A DNA stretch of 54,450 nt from Ettlia oleoabundans (GCA_019693395.1 JAAMXP010002705.1:1-54450); one strand, 5' to 3'. Positions 10,468 through 21,275 are shown, counted from the stretch's first letter. Translations and numbers: made by a program. The notes: a model not told the origin generated them from the letters alone.

Positions 10468-13400
10468 ATGGCGCCCAAGCGAAAGGCGCCTTCCGAAGGT
10501 GCCAGTGCCAGCAGGCCCGCCAGGAAGGAGCTGCCGCTCTTCTCGGGATGCCGGCTGGTCTTTTGGGCCGCAAAGCTCACCAGTCACATGCAGCAGCGGG
10601 TGAAGCAACTGAACGGCTTGTTGCAGCAACAACTTGCAGCGGATACCACGCACATCATCTGCCCTCCCGACCTCACAGCCAAGCAAGCGGAAGCTAAGCT
10701 TGGCGGGTGGACCGGGTACGCCCTGGTGCACACCCTGCTGTTAGTATCTGCTCTTACCTGCTGAGCTGTTGTGCCTCTCTCTACGTGTGATTGTTTACAT
10801 TTTGAACGGTATCACACTGCGATGCACTCTCCAGTCTCTGCGCTGCCACCTCTGCAGGCCCAGCATTGAAGCATACGTCGGCCCCGGCATGGCCCTGCGT
10901 CTTCCCAAGGGAGTGGCGTTTGTCACTCCGGACTGGGTGTCCCGCACCATCGCAAAGCAGGAGCTGCAACCGGTGGAGCAGTTCCTGCCCCCAGGGTTAG
11001 CTCCGGCACCACCGCAGCCATCCGTTAAAATAGCAGACAGCCAGGACAGTGGTGACAACTGGGAGCAGCAACAACGGCAGCAGCAGGCTGCAGCAGAACA
11101 GCAGCCTGCAGGAGGTGCAGGTGCGGCACAGCTTCAAGACACCGCTGCTGCAATGGAGCAGGATCGCGTCGACAGCACCGCAACGCTGCCCTTCAGTGCG
11201 CAGCAGCTCTGGGCAGCGCAGCAGGGCCCAGCAAGCAGCGGGCAGCACCAGGACGTGCAGCAGGACCCCGGCTTCCCACCCCAGGGGCCCGCCCCATGCC
11301 ACGTGGTGCGCCATGGCAGCGAGTTTGTGGCAGTGCAGGGAGCCAAGCCGCTGTACACAGGTGCGTGCCGGGCAACACCACTCAGCGGTAGCATGGGTTT
11401 GAATACCCTTGGTGGCCCTCCAGGTTGATACCTGATGCTATCCAAAATGTATTTTGGTTGAAACTTATGCAGGTGGCGATACCGGCATACCCTGGGGCTC
11501 TTACGGTGTTTGGGAGGAGCCTTACGACCCAGCTGCCGCCAGGTAGGCTCTGTCAATCGCCACCAGTTGATGCAACAGTTTGCAGCGCACCAGCAGCTCC
11601 ACCTAGTTCATCGCTTCGTTGTGCCTGCAGGGAGACTGTGGACAAGCTGCGCATATACTGGTTCCATACTCACATGGATGGCCAGGACGCAGCCCCAACA
11701 AGCCCCCAGGTGAGCGTCGGGGTAGCACTTGTTTTGTTCGGGTCAGTAGACGCGGCACGCATTTGGGTGGTGTGCTGGGGGCCCTGTTGCAGCATTTGCC
11801 ACTGGATTTGGGTGTATGTCAGTTTGTGCCCAAAGCATCGTGGATATGACCCCCTCCACCCCCCACCCCCCCACCCGTTTGACCCTGCAGCCGCCCAAGT
11901 CAACTCAGGTCAACGACATATGCAGCCATGTCTGCTGCTCGCGCCGCCCTTACTGCCTGGTCCACGGCCTGGACGGCTTCAAGAAGGAGGTGTATGTGGA
12001 GGGCAGGGATCAGTTCCAGATCAAGGTGACCAGTGCCATGCACAAAGAGGTTGTGATTGAATCGTCCTGTGAGCAGCATGAAGCCTGCTTGCACTGCGGC
12101 ATATTGGAACCGCCACAAAGGAGGCAAAAGTTAGGGCTGTCCAGTGATGGATGGATGGGCAGGTTGTTACGGCCCTGCCACAAACTTGCACGCTTGCCTG
12201 CAGGCAATCGACAAAGCAGTGCAGTCACTCATCATGTGGAATGAGCCGCTGGATAAGGATGCGGTACGTTTTGGATTGCCCTGTACTGTCAGGAACCTGC
12301 TATCCTCATGTCTGTGTGCTGCTTTGCTGAACAGCCTCGTCTTTGTGTTAGTCACAGGATGTGGATCGAGTGCCGGGGGTTGGGCCTAAAGCTAAGCTCA
12401 AGGTGAAGGAGCTCCTGATCAGCGGCACTTCCCAGCGCTTTGCAGCGGCGGCAGCAGACGAGCAGCGGCAGGTGCGGCAGCCTTAAAAGCCTGTTGTTGC
12501 AGGCACACTTGCTATCATGACAGAGCAGCAAACTGGCGGACGAAGTGCTTGCAAGCGATTGAACAGTGGTCGGCACTAGCAAGTTGTGCTGAAGCCCCTT
12601 TTTTGTCGTTGAGGCAGTTGCGGGCCTCCACCTGTAGTCACCGTCTGTTCCTGGTTCAGGTCATCAACATGTTCCTGGAGGTGTGGGGCACTGGTAGCGC
12701 CACCGCCACCCGCTGGTACAGCCTGGGATGCCGCACCCTGGATGACCTGCGCTCAAGGCAGGACCTCAACCTTACAGAGACGCAGCGGGTGCGGGGGTGG
12801 CGGCCTGCCCTGTCCAGCCATCACGCTTGCACTGTGTTTCCTGGCCTTTTGATGCCTGTCAGATGCAGACCGGAGCCAAGCAAGGCAAGGCTCTCTGCTG
12901 CCCTGTCGCTGCGCAGGTTGGCCTCAAATATGTTGACGACCTGAAGCACAAGATCCCAAGGACCGAGATAGCGCAGGCAGAGGCGACAGTGCGGCAGGCC
13001 TGCTTTGAGCTCGTGGGTGAGACAACGGCAACTGTAGCCAGCGTGCTTGATAAGTTCCGGGCCCGCTGCAGGTTGTGCCTTGTTGTCGCCAACTGTGAGG
13101 GACTGACACCACTGCTCTCTCAACACGTCTGCGTCCTGTATGCAGAGCAGTGGGGCGGGGCAGAGGATGTGGAACGCACCTACTGCTTTGCGACTGGCAG
13201 CTACAAGCGTGGCAAGCCGCAGAGCAGCGACATTGACATTCTGATATGCCTGCCGCCAAGCCTGGGCAACGCCAACTGCCAGGGGTTTCTCAGAGAGGTG
13301 GGCATTGGCCTGCTGATGGGCCCCATATTGCACGCAATGGCTCATGTGTTTGAGGGTGCTGGACCCATGTGAAGCTTATCCTACGACCTGTCATGACCTG

Positions 13401-14308
13401 CCTGTTGTGATGCTGTTGTATGACACATGCTCCCACACCACCAGTGAACCAGCTCCTCCGAGCTGCCTTCAAACCTTGTCCTGCAGCTGTTCAAGCTGCT
13501 CCTGCAGCGCGGGTTGTTGCTGGATGAGTTAAACCCCTCCCGTACCCCGCACGAGCCCTCGTACAGCCGTGCCTCCTGGATGGGCCTGTGCCGCCCCTCT
13601 GGTGCACCACATTCGCGCCGCATTGATCTCAAGGTCTACAGCAATGCAGCAACACCCTATGCGGTCAACTACTTTGCAAACTCTCAGGTCAGATGGCAGG
13701 ATGGATCACAACAACCGGCAACTGCAGTGTAGGGGGAGAAAGGCTTATAGCACCAGCATCGTGGGAACAAAACTTGCGTCGCTGATCATGCTTCTCCGGC
13801 GCCGCACCGTCCGCCCGCCCGCGGCGCGGCCCCCCACCCACCCACCCCCCCTGCCGCCCCGGTGCAGTCCTTCTGCCGGTCCACACGTTACTGGGCAAAC
13901 AATGCTGTAACAGAAAGGGCGCGGCGCTACAACCCAGCAGCCACAGGGTTCAAGCTGTCGGACTCAAGTTTTACGCCCATTGCCAGAAGTGCGCATGCTG
14001 CATGTACACGTCTGCGTGACATGCCGAAGCTATACAACTGTTCTCATGCTTGGCCATGCATGTTGGCCGAGGTGGACTTTTGAACCTTGCCGCCTCCATT
14101 TGCTGCAGCTCGACGACGCCACAGCAGGGCGGGCCATAGCAGGGGCGTTGTTGGCAGCAGTGAAAGTGAGGAGGAGGGCGGCGGCGCCAATGGAGGCACA
14201 ACCGTGTTGGGCCCGGAGCTGCACTGCCCAGATGAGACCTCCATCTTCCGTGAGCTGGGTTTGGCCTACGTCCCTGTGCACATGCGCTACTTTCACGATT
14301 ACTTCTAG
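10468..14308 (+). CDS. POLL: DNA polymerase lambda-type family X polymerase with BRCT domain
   Basis: Gap-filling repair polymerase (base excision repair, end joining), nuclear. Thirteen exons: 10468-10715, 10858-11360, 11473-11542, 11631-11709, 11891-12025, 12204-12263, 12358-12471, 12660-12788, 12917-13016, 13146-13297, 13487-13687, 13868-13988 and 14109-14308, all in phase, 703 residues. The N terminus is basic, followed by a BRCT domain (LFSGCRLVFWAAK ... THIICP ... VAFVTPDWVSRTI) and a Gln/Ala-rich linker. Then come an HhH (DVDRVPGVGPKAK) and a second HhH (VWGTGSATATRWY). The palm has GSYKRG, catalytic SSDIDILI (two metal-binding Asp) and RRIDLKVYS (third Asp), and the protein ends LGLAYVPVHMRYFHDYF. 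Exons 3-5 encode an unusual segment between BRCT and polymerase core with a Cys/His cluster (CSHVCCSRRPYCLVH). Lambda fits best because of the BRCT plus the full HhH and palm. Confidence 0.93.
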
Positions 14309-14577
14309 CAGCATCTTTGTAGACTAGAGCTTATGCAGTTGCAGTTTACGTCAACTGCTCGTTGGGTTGATGGCAGTTTTGTTAACTGCTCGTTGGCAGC
14401 ATTTCAACCGGCAGTGGCGATTCACAACCATGTTCGTACTTCGAGATGTACCATGCTTGTCGAATAACACACAAGCTGCAGGTCAAACTGCAGAGCTGAA
14501 GGCAGGGCCGCAGCCCACAGCAACAAGAGGCATCAGGTTTGGGAACATTACCCACTGGTTGCTGCTGGCTAGCCTAC

Positions 14578-17500
14578 TCAGCCCTGAGCACGTCCAGCCC
14601 ACTCTGTCTGCCGCTTCTTGTGCTTCGCCTGCTGCTTGTTGAACTTGGCTTTGCCCGCCTCCAGCAGAGGGTCATGCACCACGTAGTCGTCCACGTTGTC
14701 GCTGCGGGGGGGGGGCGGGGGCGGGGGGGCGGGGGCTCACGGTGGGCTATGATGGCATGCGCGACCAGCGATGAACGATGAGAAGCAAGGGAAGCCAGGG
14801 CATGGGCAACTGGAGGTCAGAACTGCGCGGTATTTACCGACTCTGAGCAGGCTCGGAGCTGAAGGGGAAAAAGCTAGCTGCGTGCCAGGTTCAGTGCCAG
14901 GGCACTCAGCAAGGCTGCAGGGGGCAACGCTGGCAATGGGCGCACCTGCGTGACATTGCATCCTTCTGGTTTTTGGCAAACGCAAGCCTGCACATTTCAG
15001 GCGTCATAAGGGGAGCCAGACAGTTGTCATCAGACATGTCCAACCCCAGCGGTGTCAGGCAGGGTACAACGAAGGCAGCTGTCGCCATACTGTGAGCGGG
15101 TAGCAGAGGGGCAGGCGGGTGAGCTGTGCTTACTTGTGCTGTCTCAGGCTTGCCAAGTCTAGGTCTTCCTCATCCTCATCCTCATCATTCAAGTAGTCGT
15201 CAACTCGCCACGCCGCTGCAGCAGAGGCAGATCTCAATGATGCTGTTTGAAGAAGTTGTTTGTGGCCAGCACTTGGATGGCTGGGTTGGGATTTGGTTGG
15301 TATTGCAATGAGGGCAATGGCTGCTACTGTAATTCGTAGCAGTCATGACCAAGCATGATGACAACTTTCAAGTAAATATGACTGGATGTTTGCCTGCCTG
15401 GACCCACCTGGCATATATGCTCGGTGGTCAATGTCGTCCCGGATCTTGCCAGAGTAGCCTGCAGCAGTTGCAACCAACCCCAGCAATGGGCCCCTCTTCA
15501 GTCCTGCAACCTCGATATCGCCGCTGGGCAGCAGTGCAGCGTAACACAGGTAGGGGCCAACTATTCACTGTATCATTCATGCATTACCGAGCACGCCCAC
15601 CTGCATCGCCTTGCTGTGCTGTTGCAGGCTCCTGCCGTTGCTGCTGCTCTGGGGGGCCCTCTGCTGCTGCTGTTGAACTTGTGGGCTCTGCAGCCTTGAC
15701 CTTCAACCCCTCCCTAAACTTAGAAAGCCGCTGCAGCGTCTCCTTCTCACGCCTGCCGCCCAGCCGCTTGCGCTGCTTGTACTCCTGCATACCAGGGCAG
15801 GCCGATGAAGTGCAGCATCTGCGGTTGAGTGGCTTCATATCCTAGGATGCTCAAATAAAATCATCTTGTAATAGATCCAAAGCCATACTTTGCTCTCCAT
15901 TGTGGATTCTGCTTGCTTGTCTGATGCTACAACGGGCACCTCGCTTGCTCCCTGATGCTACAACGGGCACCTCTGCGCGACAAGCCACCAGCGTATCGGA
16001 CAAGGCACAGGAACCNNNNNCCCCCCCCCCCCGCCCCCCAATCAGGCAGCCCGTCTCAGCGTGTATCAGCACTGCACCTGCCGCTTGCGCTCCCACTCTG
16101 TGAGCAGCTCGGCATCTGCTACCCGAATCTGCTTGCTGGGAGCCACCACCGCCGCCGCCGACTTGCGGCCGCGCCCAAGGTCTGCCAGCCGCGAGCGCTT
16201 GTGTGGAGCTGCACGCATTGCACATGCTTTTCACATTGTGAATTCTACCCTGAAGCGAGGCATTCACATGTCGAAACTGGCTAGCCACTGAAATAGGCAG
16301 CGCTAGCAGAACAGCAATTATTCCGGCAATACACAGCAGCAGTTTGGTAGCAAGGGACCCACCTTCCTCATCCCCTTGCTCCTCGTCTGCCGCTTCTTCA
16401 TCTAACTCCACATACTCGACCTCCGCCTCATCCCCTTGTTGTCCCTGCCGCTGCTGCCGCTGCTGCTGCTCCGTGCCGCGCTGCTCCTCCCTGCCCACTG
16501 CGGCCGGCTGCTCAACGCCCATGGCCTTTCGCTTGGCCAGCATGCGATGATGCATGCGGCTACCAAAGTCTGCTTCGCCGTCGCTGCCGTCCTCCTCATC
16601 TGCTACGGAGGCCTCCTGCTTCTTCTGCGCAGCTTTGGCTGCCCGCATGGCGTCCCTCACCCTGCAGCAAGCCGGATACAGCTGTTGATGAGCGCACCGC
16701 CCTTGGACTGCTTTAATCTTGCAGCTGCCAAACACCAGTTATCAAAATATGAAAACCTTGAGCCACCATCCTGCCGCAGCGCCAAACAGCCAGCAGCAGC
16801 AGGCAGGCAGGCAGCGGTTGACCCAACCCAGCCCCAGCAGCCCAGCACAGCATGACGCGGATGGGAGCTCACTTTTGCAGGTCGACATCCACCGCCGGCT
16901 CCTTGGCCAGCCGCTCATCCTGCAGCGCATCATGCGCCGACTTGATCTTGAGCTTGGCTGCAGCCTCAGCCGCCTCATGGTCCTCCTCCTCAGCCTCCTC
17001 GCCTGCGGGGGAACGCAGGAGAGGGGAAGGCATGAAAGGGGGGACAAGTGCAGGAATGACAGCACAGCCAAAGCACTTGGAAAAGTACAGCTGGTACAGC
17101 AACTACGCGTGCCGCAAGCCATGCCAACACAGACGCAGTTCTTGGCGTTTACACAGGGAAATTATACAATCAACACAACGGGCTGCACGAGGTTCAGCCC
17201 CCTGCGAAGTATCTGCGCACCAAAGGACATGAGCGAGAAGTTCTTTGCCTGCTTGCGGGTCTGCTTCTTGGCCTCAGCAGCGGCTACCTCTGCTGCCGCC
17301 TTCTCTGCTGCCTCCTTGGCGTCCCTGCAGCCGAGTGGCCATGCATTGTGTCACTATGTGTGAGTGCAACTGGCAAACTTAATGAGTCGCAACAGGTGTG
17401 TCACTGGCGCTAATTTGTTACGGCATGGCAGCATAAGGAGTGCTCCTGCCCTGATGACTGATAGCTTGCCACCATACCCAGCACCTGTCCACGCGCGGCT

Positions 17501-18828
17501 TGAGGTCGTCAAACGGGTTCCACAGCACATCGGCCCGCGTCAGCACAGGCGGGTACACAGGCCGGTCGTCGTCACCCGTCTCCAGCTCGTTGAAGCGCGA
17601 CAGGTTGTAAATTGTTTCACCTGCATGGCAGAGGCACAAGCCATGAAGTGGCGGTGATGGTAATGTTGGTTGTAGTAATGTATTCACGTATGCTTATGTG
17701 GTGGCATTGATTTTTTGTTTTGGGAAAGAAAACTTAGTCCTAGCATAGAATTCCTTGCCCCAGAGCTGTGACTCTCGACCGCCGCCAGCCCACTCGCCTG
17801 TAATTTTTCCAAAGATGGTGTACTGGCGGTTGCAGTGGTCAGCACGGTCAAGTGTGATGAAAAATTGGGAGCCATTGGTGTTGGGTTTGTTCTGCAGGAG
17901 GGAGGCAAGAGCGTGCAACGGTCAACGGAAGGCACCAATGAGGTTGTGTGTGTGGAGGTGCAGAAATAGTGAGGCAGCGACCCGTCACATCCACCGAAGG
18001 CAAGCAGCGCTGCATATTTCAGCTAATGACACGGCAGCTGCACCTGGTTTGCACAGGCCACCAAGCCACGATGGGTGAATTTGAGTCGGGAGTGGAACTC
18101 ATCCCTGTGGTGTTGGGAAAGCAACAGCCCATGTGTAAGATGCGCCGAGTACGCCTAGAACCTGTCATGCGACAATTATGAAAGGCATGAAATCGATGCA
18201 TGCGCACATGGGGCGCCAGCGGGTGAGTCAAACAGCAGATGCACCCCACCACCTCACTTGAAGGGATGGCCATAGATGGACTCGCCGCCACTTCCGCTGC
18301 CTGTGGGGTCGCCGCCTGCACAACAGGTCAGCAACGCTAACATCGCTGCTGCCACACATACAAGTAAAGCTGTTGCGACTGCTGGCTTCCATCAGGTTGA
18401 GGTTATCTCACCTTGTGCCATAAAGTCCTTGATGAGGCGATGAAATATCGTGCCATCATAGTAACCCTCCGTACACAACTGCATCAACCAATGCATAGAA
18501 CATAAGCCCGAATTTTTGCACAACCAAGCCTCCAGCAGGCCACCCAACAACTGCAACTTTGCCGCATGCCCAGCTTGCCTGCACAAAGTTGCGCACAGCC
18601 TTTGGTGCCTCCTTGGGCCATAACTCCACATCCAAGTCTCCCAGTGTCGTGCGCAACACCACCTGCAAGCGGGAATAGCGCTACAAAGTCTCAACCTGGG
18701 GGGGGGGGCGGGAGCACCAGTATTGGCTGCCGCTAACAGGTGCCAAGCACGCTTTGAATCGCTATACTCGGCATCGGGGCTCTCACTTTGCCCTGAGTGG
18801 GCGGCTCTAACGTGTAAACCTGGCTCAT
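14578..18828 (-). CDS. CWC27: CWC27-type spliceosome-associated cyclophilin (CYP57-like)
   Basis: Peptidyl-prolyl isomerase-fold protein of the activated spliceosome. Sixteen exons in transcript order: 18828-18787, 18662-18579, 18478-18412, 18315-18258, 18104-18044, 17891-17798, 17620-17485, 17324-17221, 17002-16873, 16661-16363, 16208-16078, 15784-15601, 15503-15408, 15215-15134, 14987-14946 and 14701-14578. They sum to 577 residues in phase. It starts MSQVYTLEPPTQGK like other CWC27 proteins. Next are TTLGDLDVELWPKEAPKAVR, YYDGTIFHRLIKDFMAQGGD, GGESIYGHPFKDEFHSRLKF and NTNGSQFFITLDR, so the active-site Arg, Phe and Gln are kept, while the usual Trp loop is changed. After ADVLWNPFDDL comes a charged, coiled C-terminal half with RKRLGGRREKETL and DDYVVHDPLLEAGKAKF, typical of plant members. 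Two introns use GC donors. One intron contains an assembly gap. Confidence 0.95.
14702..14740 (+). repeat. G-rich tract in the last CWC27 intron
   Basis: Interrupted poly-G (poly-C in the transcript) directly next to the 3' splice site of the last CWC27 exon; it forms that intron's pyrimidine tract. Confidence 0.8.
15921..15974 (+). repeat. two-copy direct repeat, 22-nt core
   Basis: The core ctgatgctacaacgggcacc occurs at 15921 and again at about 15952, inside the CWC27 intron between exons 11 and 12 and 40 nt from an assembly gap. It may be a real tandem duplication or an assembly artefact. Confidence 0.7.
16016..16020. other. assembly gap (5 N)
   Basis: Five Ns followed at once by a run of C. 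It lies in a CWC27 intron, so the coding model is not affected. Confidence 0.98.
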
Positions 18829-19053
18829 TGCCTGTTACACAAGCTGCCCAAGCCCGTCAACGACAGCAAACCCAGGCCACCAGTATGTTAAGGCAACCAT
18901 CTGCATGTGGGGTTGCCCAAAGAGCCTTTGAGGCCCTCACCGCCCACTCAGCAGCGCAGCAGGGCCCAGCATGGAAAAGCGGCTAGAGCGAGAGAACTGC
19001 CACTGTTTCTGGTATTAGGAACGTTGTGCGCAGATCGCACTCAGTACATTGAG
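18829..19053. promoter_or_regulatory. probable shared divergent promoter, CWC27 / L33
   Basis: 225 bp between two head-to-head start codons. No distinct motif was recognised. Confidence 0.5.
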
Positions 19054-19402
19054 ATGGCTGGCAAAAAGGCCGCCACCCTGCTTGTCAAGTTGCTCAGCAC
19101 TGCTGGAACAGGCTATTTTTATGTTGCACGGAAAAATCCGCGCAAGCTGCCGAAGAAGCTGGAGTTTGTGAAGTAAGCCCCGCCGCACGCGCCCTCTCCC
19201 CACCAACTCACCCCCGCACTGCCGCTGTCAAAGGCCTTGTGACCGGCCGCCCGAGCCGTTCCCCCACAATCGCTATTTGAATTCAGGAAGTCACACTGGT
19301 GATGTCAATCTGCGCTGCTCACTCATGTTTGGCTGTTGCTCCTGCAGGTATGACCCACGTGTGCAGCGGCACGTGCTGTTTACAGAGACGAAACTCAAAT
19401 AG
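19054..19402 (+). CDS. MRPL33: mitochondrial-type 50S ribosomal protein L33 (bL33)
   Basis: Small large-subunit ribosomal protein. Two exons, 19054-19172 and 19348-19402, give 57 residues, the normal length for bL33. The motifs [40 protein letters not shown] and TETKLK run the full length of the family; the intron splits the Lys codon before YDPRV. There is no added N-terminal extension. The copy is nuclear and plastid L33 is usually plastid-encoded, so a mitochondrial role is inferred. The zinc-binding cysteines of some bacterial L33 are absent, as in other organellar copies. Confidence 0.93.
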
Positions 19403-19597
19403 ACTGCACCTTCCAGCGCTGCTTTGCACCGGTGGTGATCATCAATGTATTGTACACTTTTACCCTACCTGCCGTGGCATGCCAGCAGCTGCCATCTGCG
19501 TTTTGAGATGATGTGCTCTGCCTTGTGCTTTTGTCCTGCTTGCTCGTTGTGGTTTTGCCTCTTCAGTTCGCTCAAATCTCTCTGCTCAATGCTGTGT

Positions 19598-19602
19598 TTA
19601 CA
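19598..19602 (-). terminator. putative TGTAA polyadenylation signal (Rid gene)
   Basis: TTACA on the plus strand, about 140 nt downstream of the Rid stop. Confidence 0.5.
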
Positions 19603-19687
19603 GTCTTGTGTCTTTCTGCCAAAATGCTGTACATGCGGCAGCCCGTCCTTATCATTTCATACAACTGCCTATGTTTGCTATAGCCCT

Positions 19688-19692
19688 TGTAA
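19688..19692 (+). terminator. putative TGTAA polyadenylation signal (L33)
   Basis: TGTAA about 285 nt after the L33 stop. Confidence 0.5.
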
Positions 19693-19739
19693 CAGGCTCA
19701 ACCCCAGCTCAAAATCATGCGCTGCACAAAAGCTGCAAT

Positions 19740-20399
19740 TTATGTGTACCGATGCTTCGGCACGGCTGCCGTGGCCGACACCGCCACCAAAATCTCCTCT
19801 GTTCCAAGGTAGCTTTCCTGCACGGTGAGCGCTGGCAGCGCCCGGTGGTTGCACCAGTTGTTCCATGCAGCGGCAAATGCTTGCCGCCCGGCCACGACGT
19901 CCTTCAGTAGCACAGACAAGCACAGCAGGTGGTCCCGGCTGCTGCCCACATCCTGCAGCACAGAACCCAACTGCTCCAGCACCTGCAAGCAACAAGTAAC
20001 CGGCCAATAGCAGCTCAAAACGTTGGCAGGCTGCGTGGCTTCAGAGCAGCAACACAACGGGATTTTGAGGCCGGCATTGGTGATGCTAGCTGGATCATTA
20101 CCTGGATGCAGTGGATGGGGTGTTAGGTTATTGGGCGTTCTGCATGCTGTTGCACTCACATTGTTGACTTGATCCTCGTACTCCTCGCTCAGCTCCTCGG
20201 CAGCAGCGTCCTCGCCTACCAGGCGACCAGTTGAGGGGCTGAGGGTGGAGATGTAGCAGATGCTGCCGCAGGTGACTGCGCGAGCACATCGTGGCTCCTC
20301 TGCCGGCTGGCTGGATGTCGGCAAGTGCCGCACCATATCCACCTCCTGAAAGGTGGGCAACTTGTGCAGCGGATTTGGATACAAAAGCACATAAGGCAT
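19740..20399 (-). CDS. Rid (YjgF/YER057c/UK114) family protein, catalytic Arg missing
   Basis: Small trimer-forming fold; classic members hydrolyse reactive enamine/imine intermediates of amino-acid metabolism. Exons 20399-20160 and 19982-19740 give 160 residues in phase. The N-terminal part has ARAVTCGSICYISTLSPSTG, the Rid beta-strand with its following turn. The second exon has LEQLGSVLQDVGSSRDHLLC, ALPALTVQESYLGTEEILV and AVSATAAVP, which align to the C-terminal half of Rid proteins. At the position of the catalytic arginine (P-A-R-S in RidA) this protein has P-A-L-T, so deaminase activity is unlikely. The 177-nt intron is a multiple of three and has no stop, so intron retention would give a 219-residue form. 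The start lies 39 nt after the stop of the Tudor-like gene on the same strand. Confidence 0.8.
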   Translation of the reverse strand: MPYVLLYPNPLHKLPTFQEVDMVRHLPTSSQPAEEPRCARAVTCGSICYISTLSPSTGRLVGEDAAAEELSEEYEDQVNNVSATACRTPNNLTPHPLHPGNDPASITNAGLKIPLCCCSEATQPANVLSCYWPVTCCLQVLEQLGSVLQDVGSSRDHLLCLSVLLKDVVAGRQAFAAAWNNWCNHRALPALTVQESYLGTEEILVAVSATAAVPKHRYT

Positions 20400-20438
20400 T
20401 GCAGCTACTCCTCTGCCTGCTCATCAAGCCGTGGCTTA

Positions 20439-21275
20439 CTATATCCCAGTCAGCTCAAATAAAGAGGTTGGCATGCCTGCCGCGCCATACGTTGGACGCT
20501 TACCACGGGCACCAAAACCAGGAGAATCCAATGAACGCACCAGTGCCTTGGTGTTGGCTGCAACTTCTTCCATCATCCCCTTGAGATGTGCCTCGTCCAC
20601 GCTGTTGGGTGGCAGCTCTGTCTGCAAGCTTCGGACTGGCACGGCTTTCGCCTTGGGCTTGCCCTTGGGGCCGCGGCCTTTTCCGCTGCCACTGCCGCGG
20701 CCAGCATTGCTGCCATCATGTGCGGAGGCAGCAGAAGCAGCTTCCGTTGCTGCTGCCGCTGCTGCCTTGGTCACTGCTGCGGCTGTTGCGACCGCCTGAG
20801 CGTCATCTGGCTCTGCCGCCTTGCGCTTGCCCGCCGCCGTGCCTTGGGGCTGCAGGACACGCTTTAGCTCATGCAGTTCAAGCTCTTCGTTGTCACCATC
20901 CTCGTACCTACACGCTAAGATGCCACGAAAGGCAGCGTGACTGCCACATGCTTTTTCCAACTGGTGGGTTATAGCCGAAAGAATGCAACAGTGTGATTGC
21001 CTGAACACAAGGCACTCACTCGATTTGGAACAGTTGCACGCCTCGATCAGTTGTAACGCCGGACACGGTTCCCTTGAACTTTTTTCTGCCATAGCCCTGC
21101 AGAACCAACGACAACAGAGTGCCCATCAAAAGCAGTTCTGATTGGCAGCCAGCACCGCTGCGGCGCTGCCAGCAAAGCAAGCACAGTCGCAGCTCGGGAC
21201 ATGCAGCAGCACTGAATTGAAGGCGATCCAGCTCACAGGGAAACTTTTGGCGAGGGTGCGGCCCACAAACTCCAT
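20439..21275 (-). CDS. small Tudor-like domain protein (PTM/DIR17-like)
   Basis: Exons 21275-21237, 21096-21020 and 20907-20439, in phase, 194 residues. The N-terminal 60 residues form a compact Tudor/SH3-like unit: MEFVGRTLAKSFPGYGRKKF, GTVSGVT, LFQIEYEDGDNEELEL and HELKRVL. This is the pattern (G-K/R-x-V/L-x-K-x-F ... Y-x-V-x-YEDGD-x-E-x-L) of the single Tudor-like domains found in plant PTM and DIR17 proteins. The rest is low complexity: Ala-rich, then a Gly/Lys basic patch (GRGSGSGKGRGPKGKPK, likely nuclear localisation or nucleic-acid contact), then a conserved-looking tail. Histone or nucleic-acid binding is inferred only. It is head-to-head with the coiled-coil gene and only 39 nt upstream of the Rid start codon. 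Confidence 0.8.

Larger units (their letters stand above)
19403..19739. other. convergent, overlapping 3' UTRs (L33 and Rid gene)
   Basis: 337 bp between convergent stops. The plus-strand TGTAA (19688-19692) lies beyond the minus-strand TGTAA (19598-19602), so the two 3' UTRs probably overlap by about 100 nt. No coding exon is seen. Confidence 0.55.

Noticed and set aside
20340..20440. Tudor-like and Rid frames as one fused protein
   Set aside because: The only splice that could join them creates a TAG at the junction, so they stay separate ORFs.
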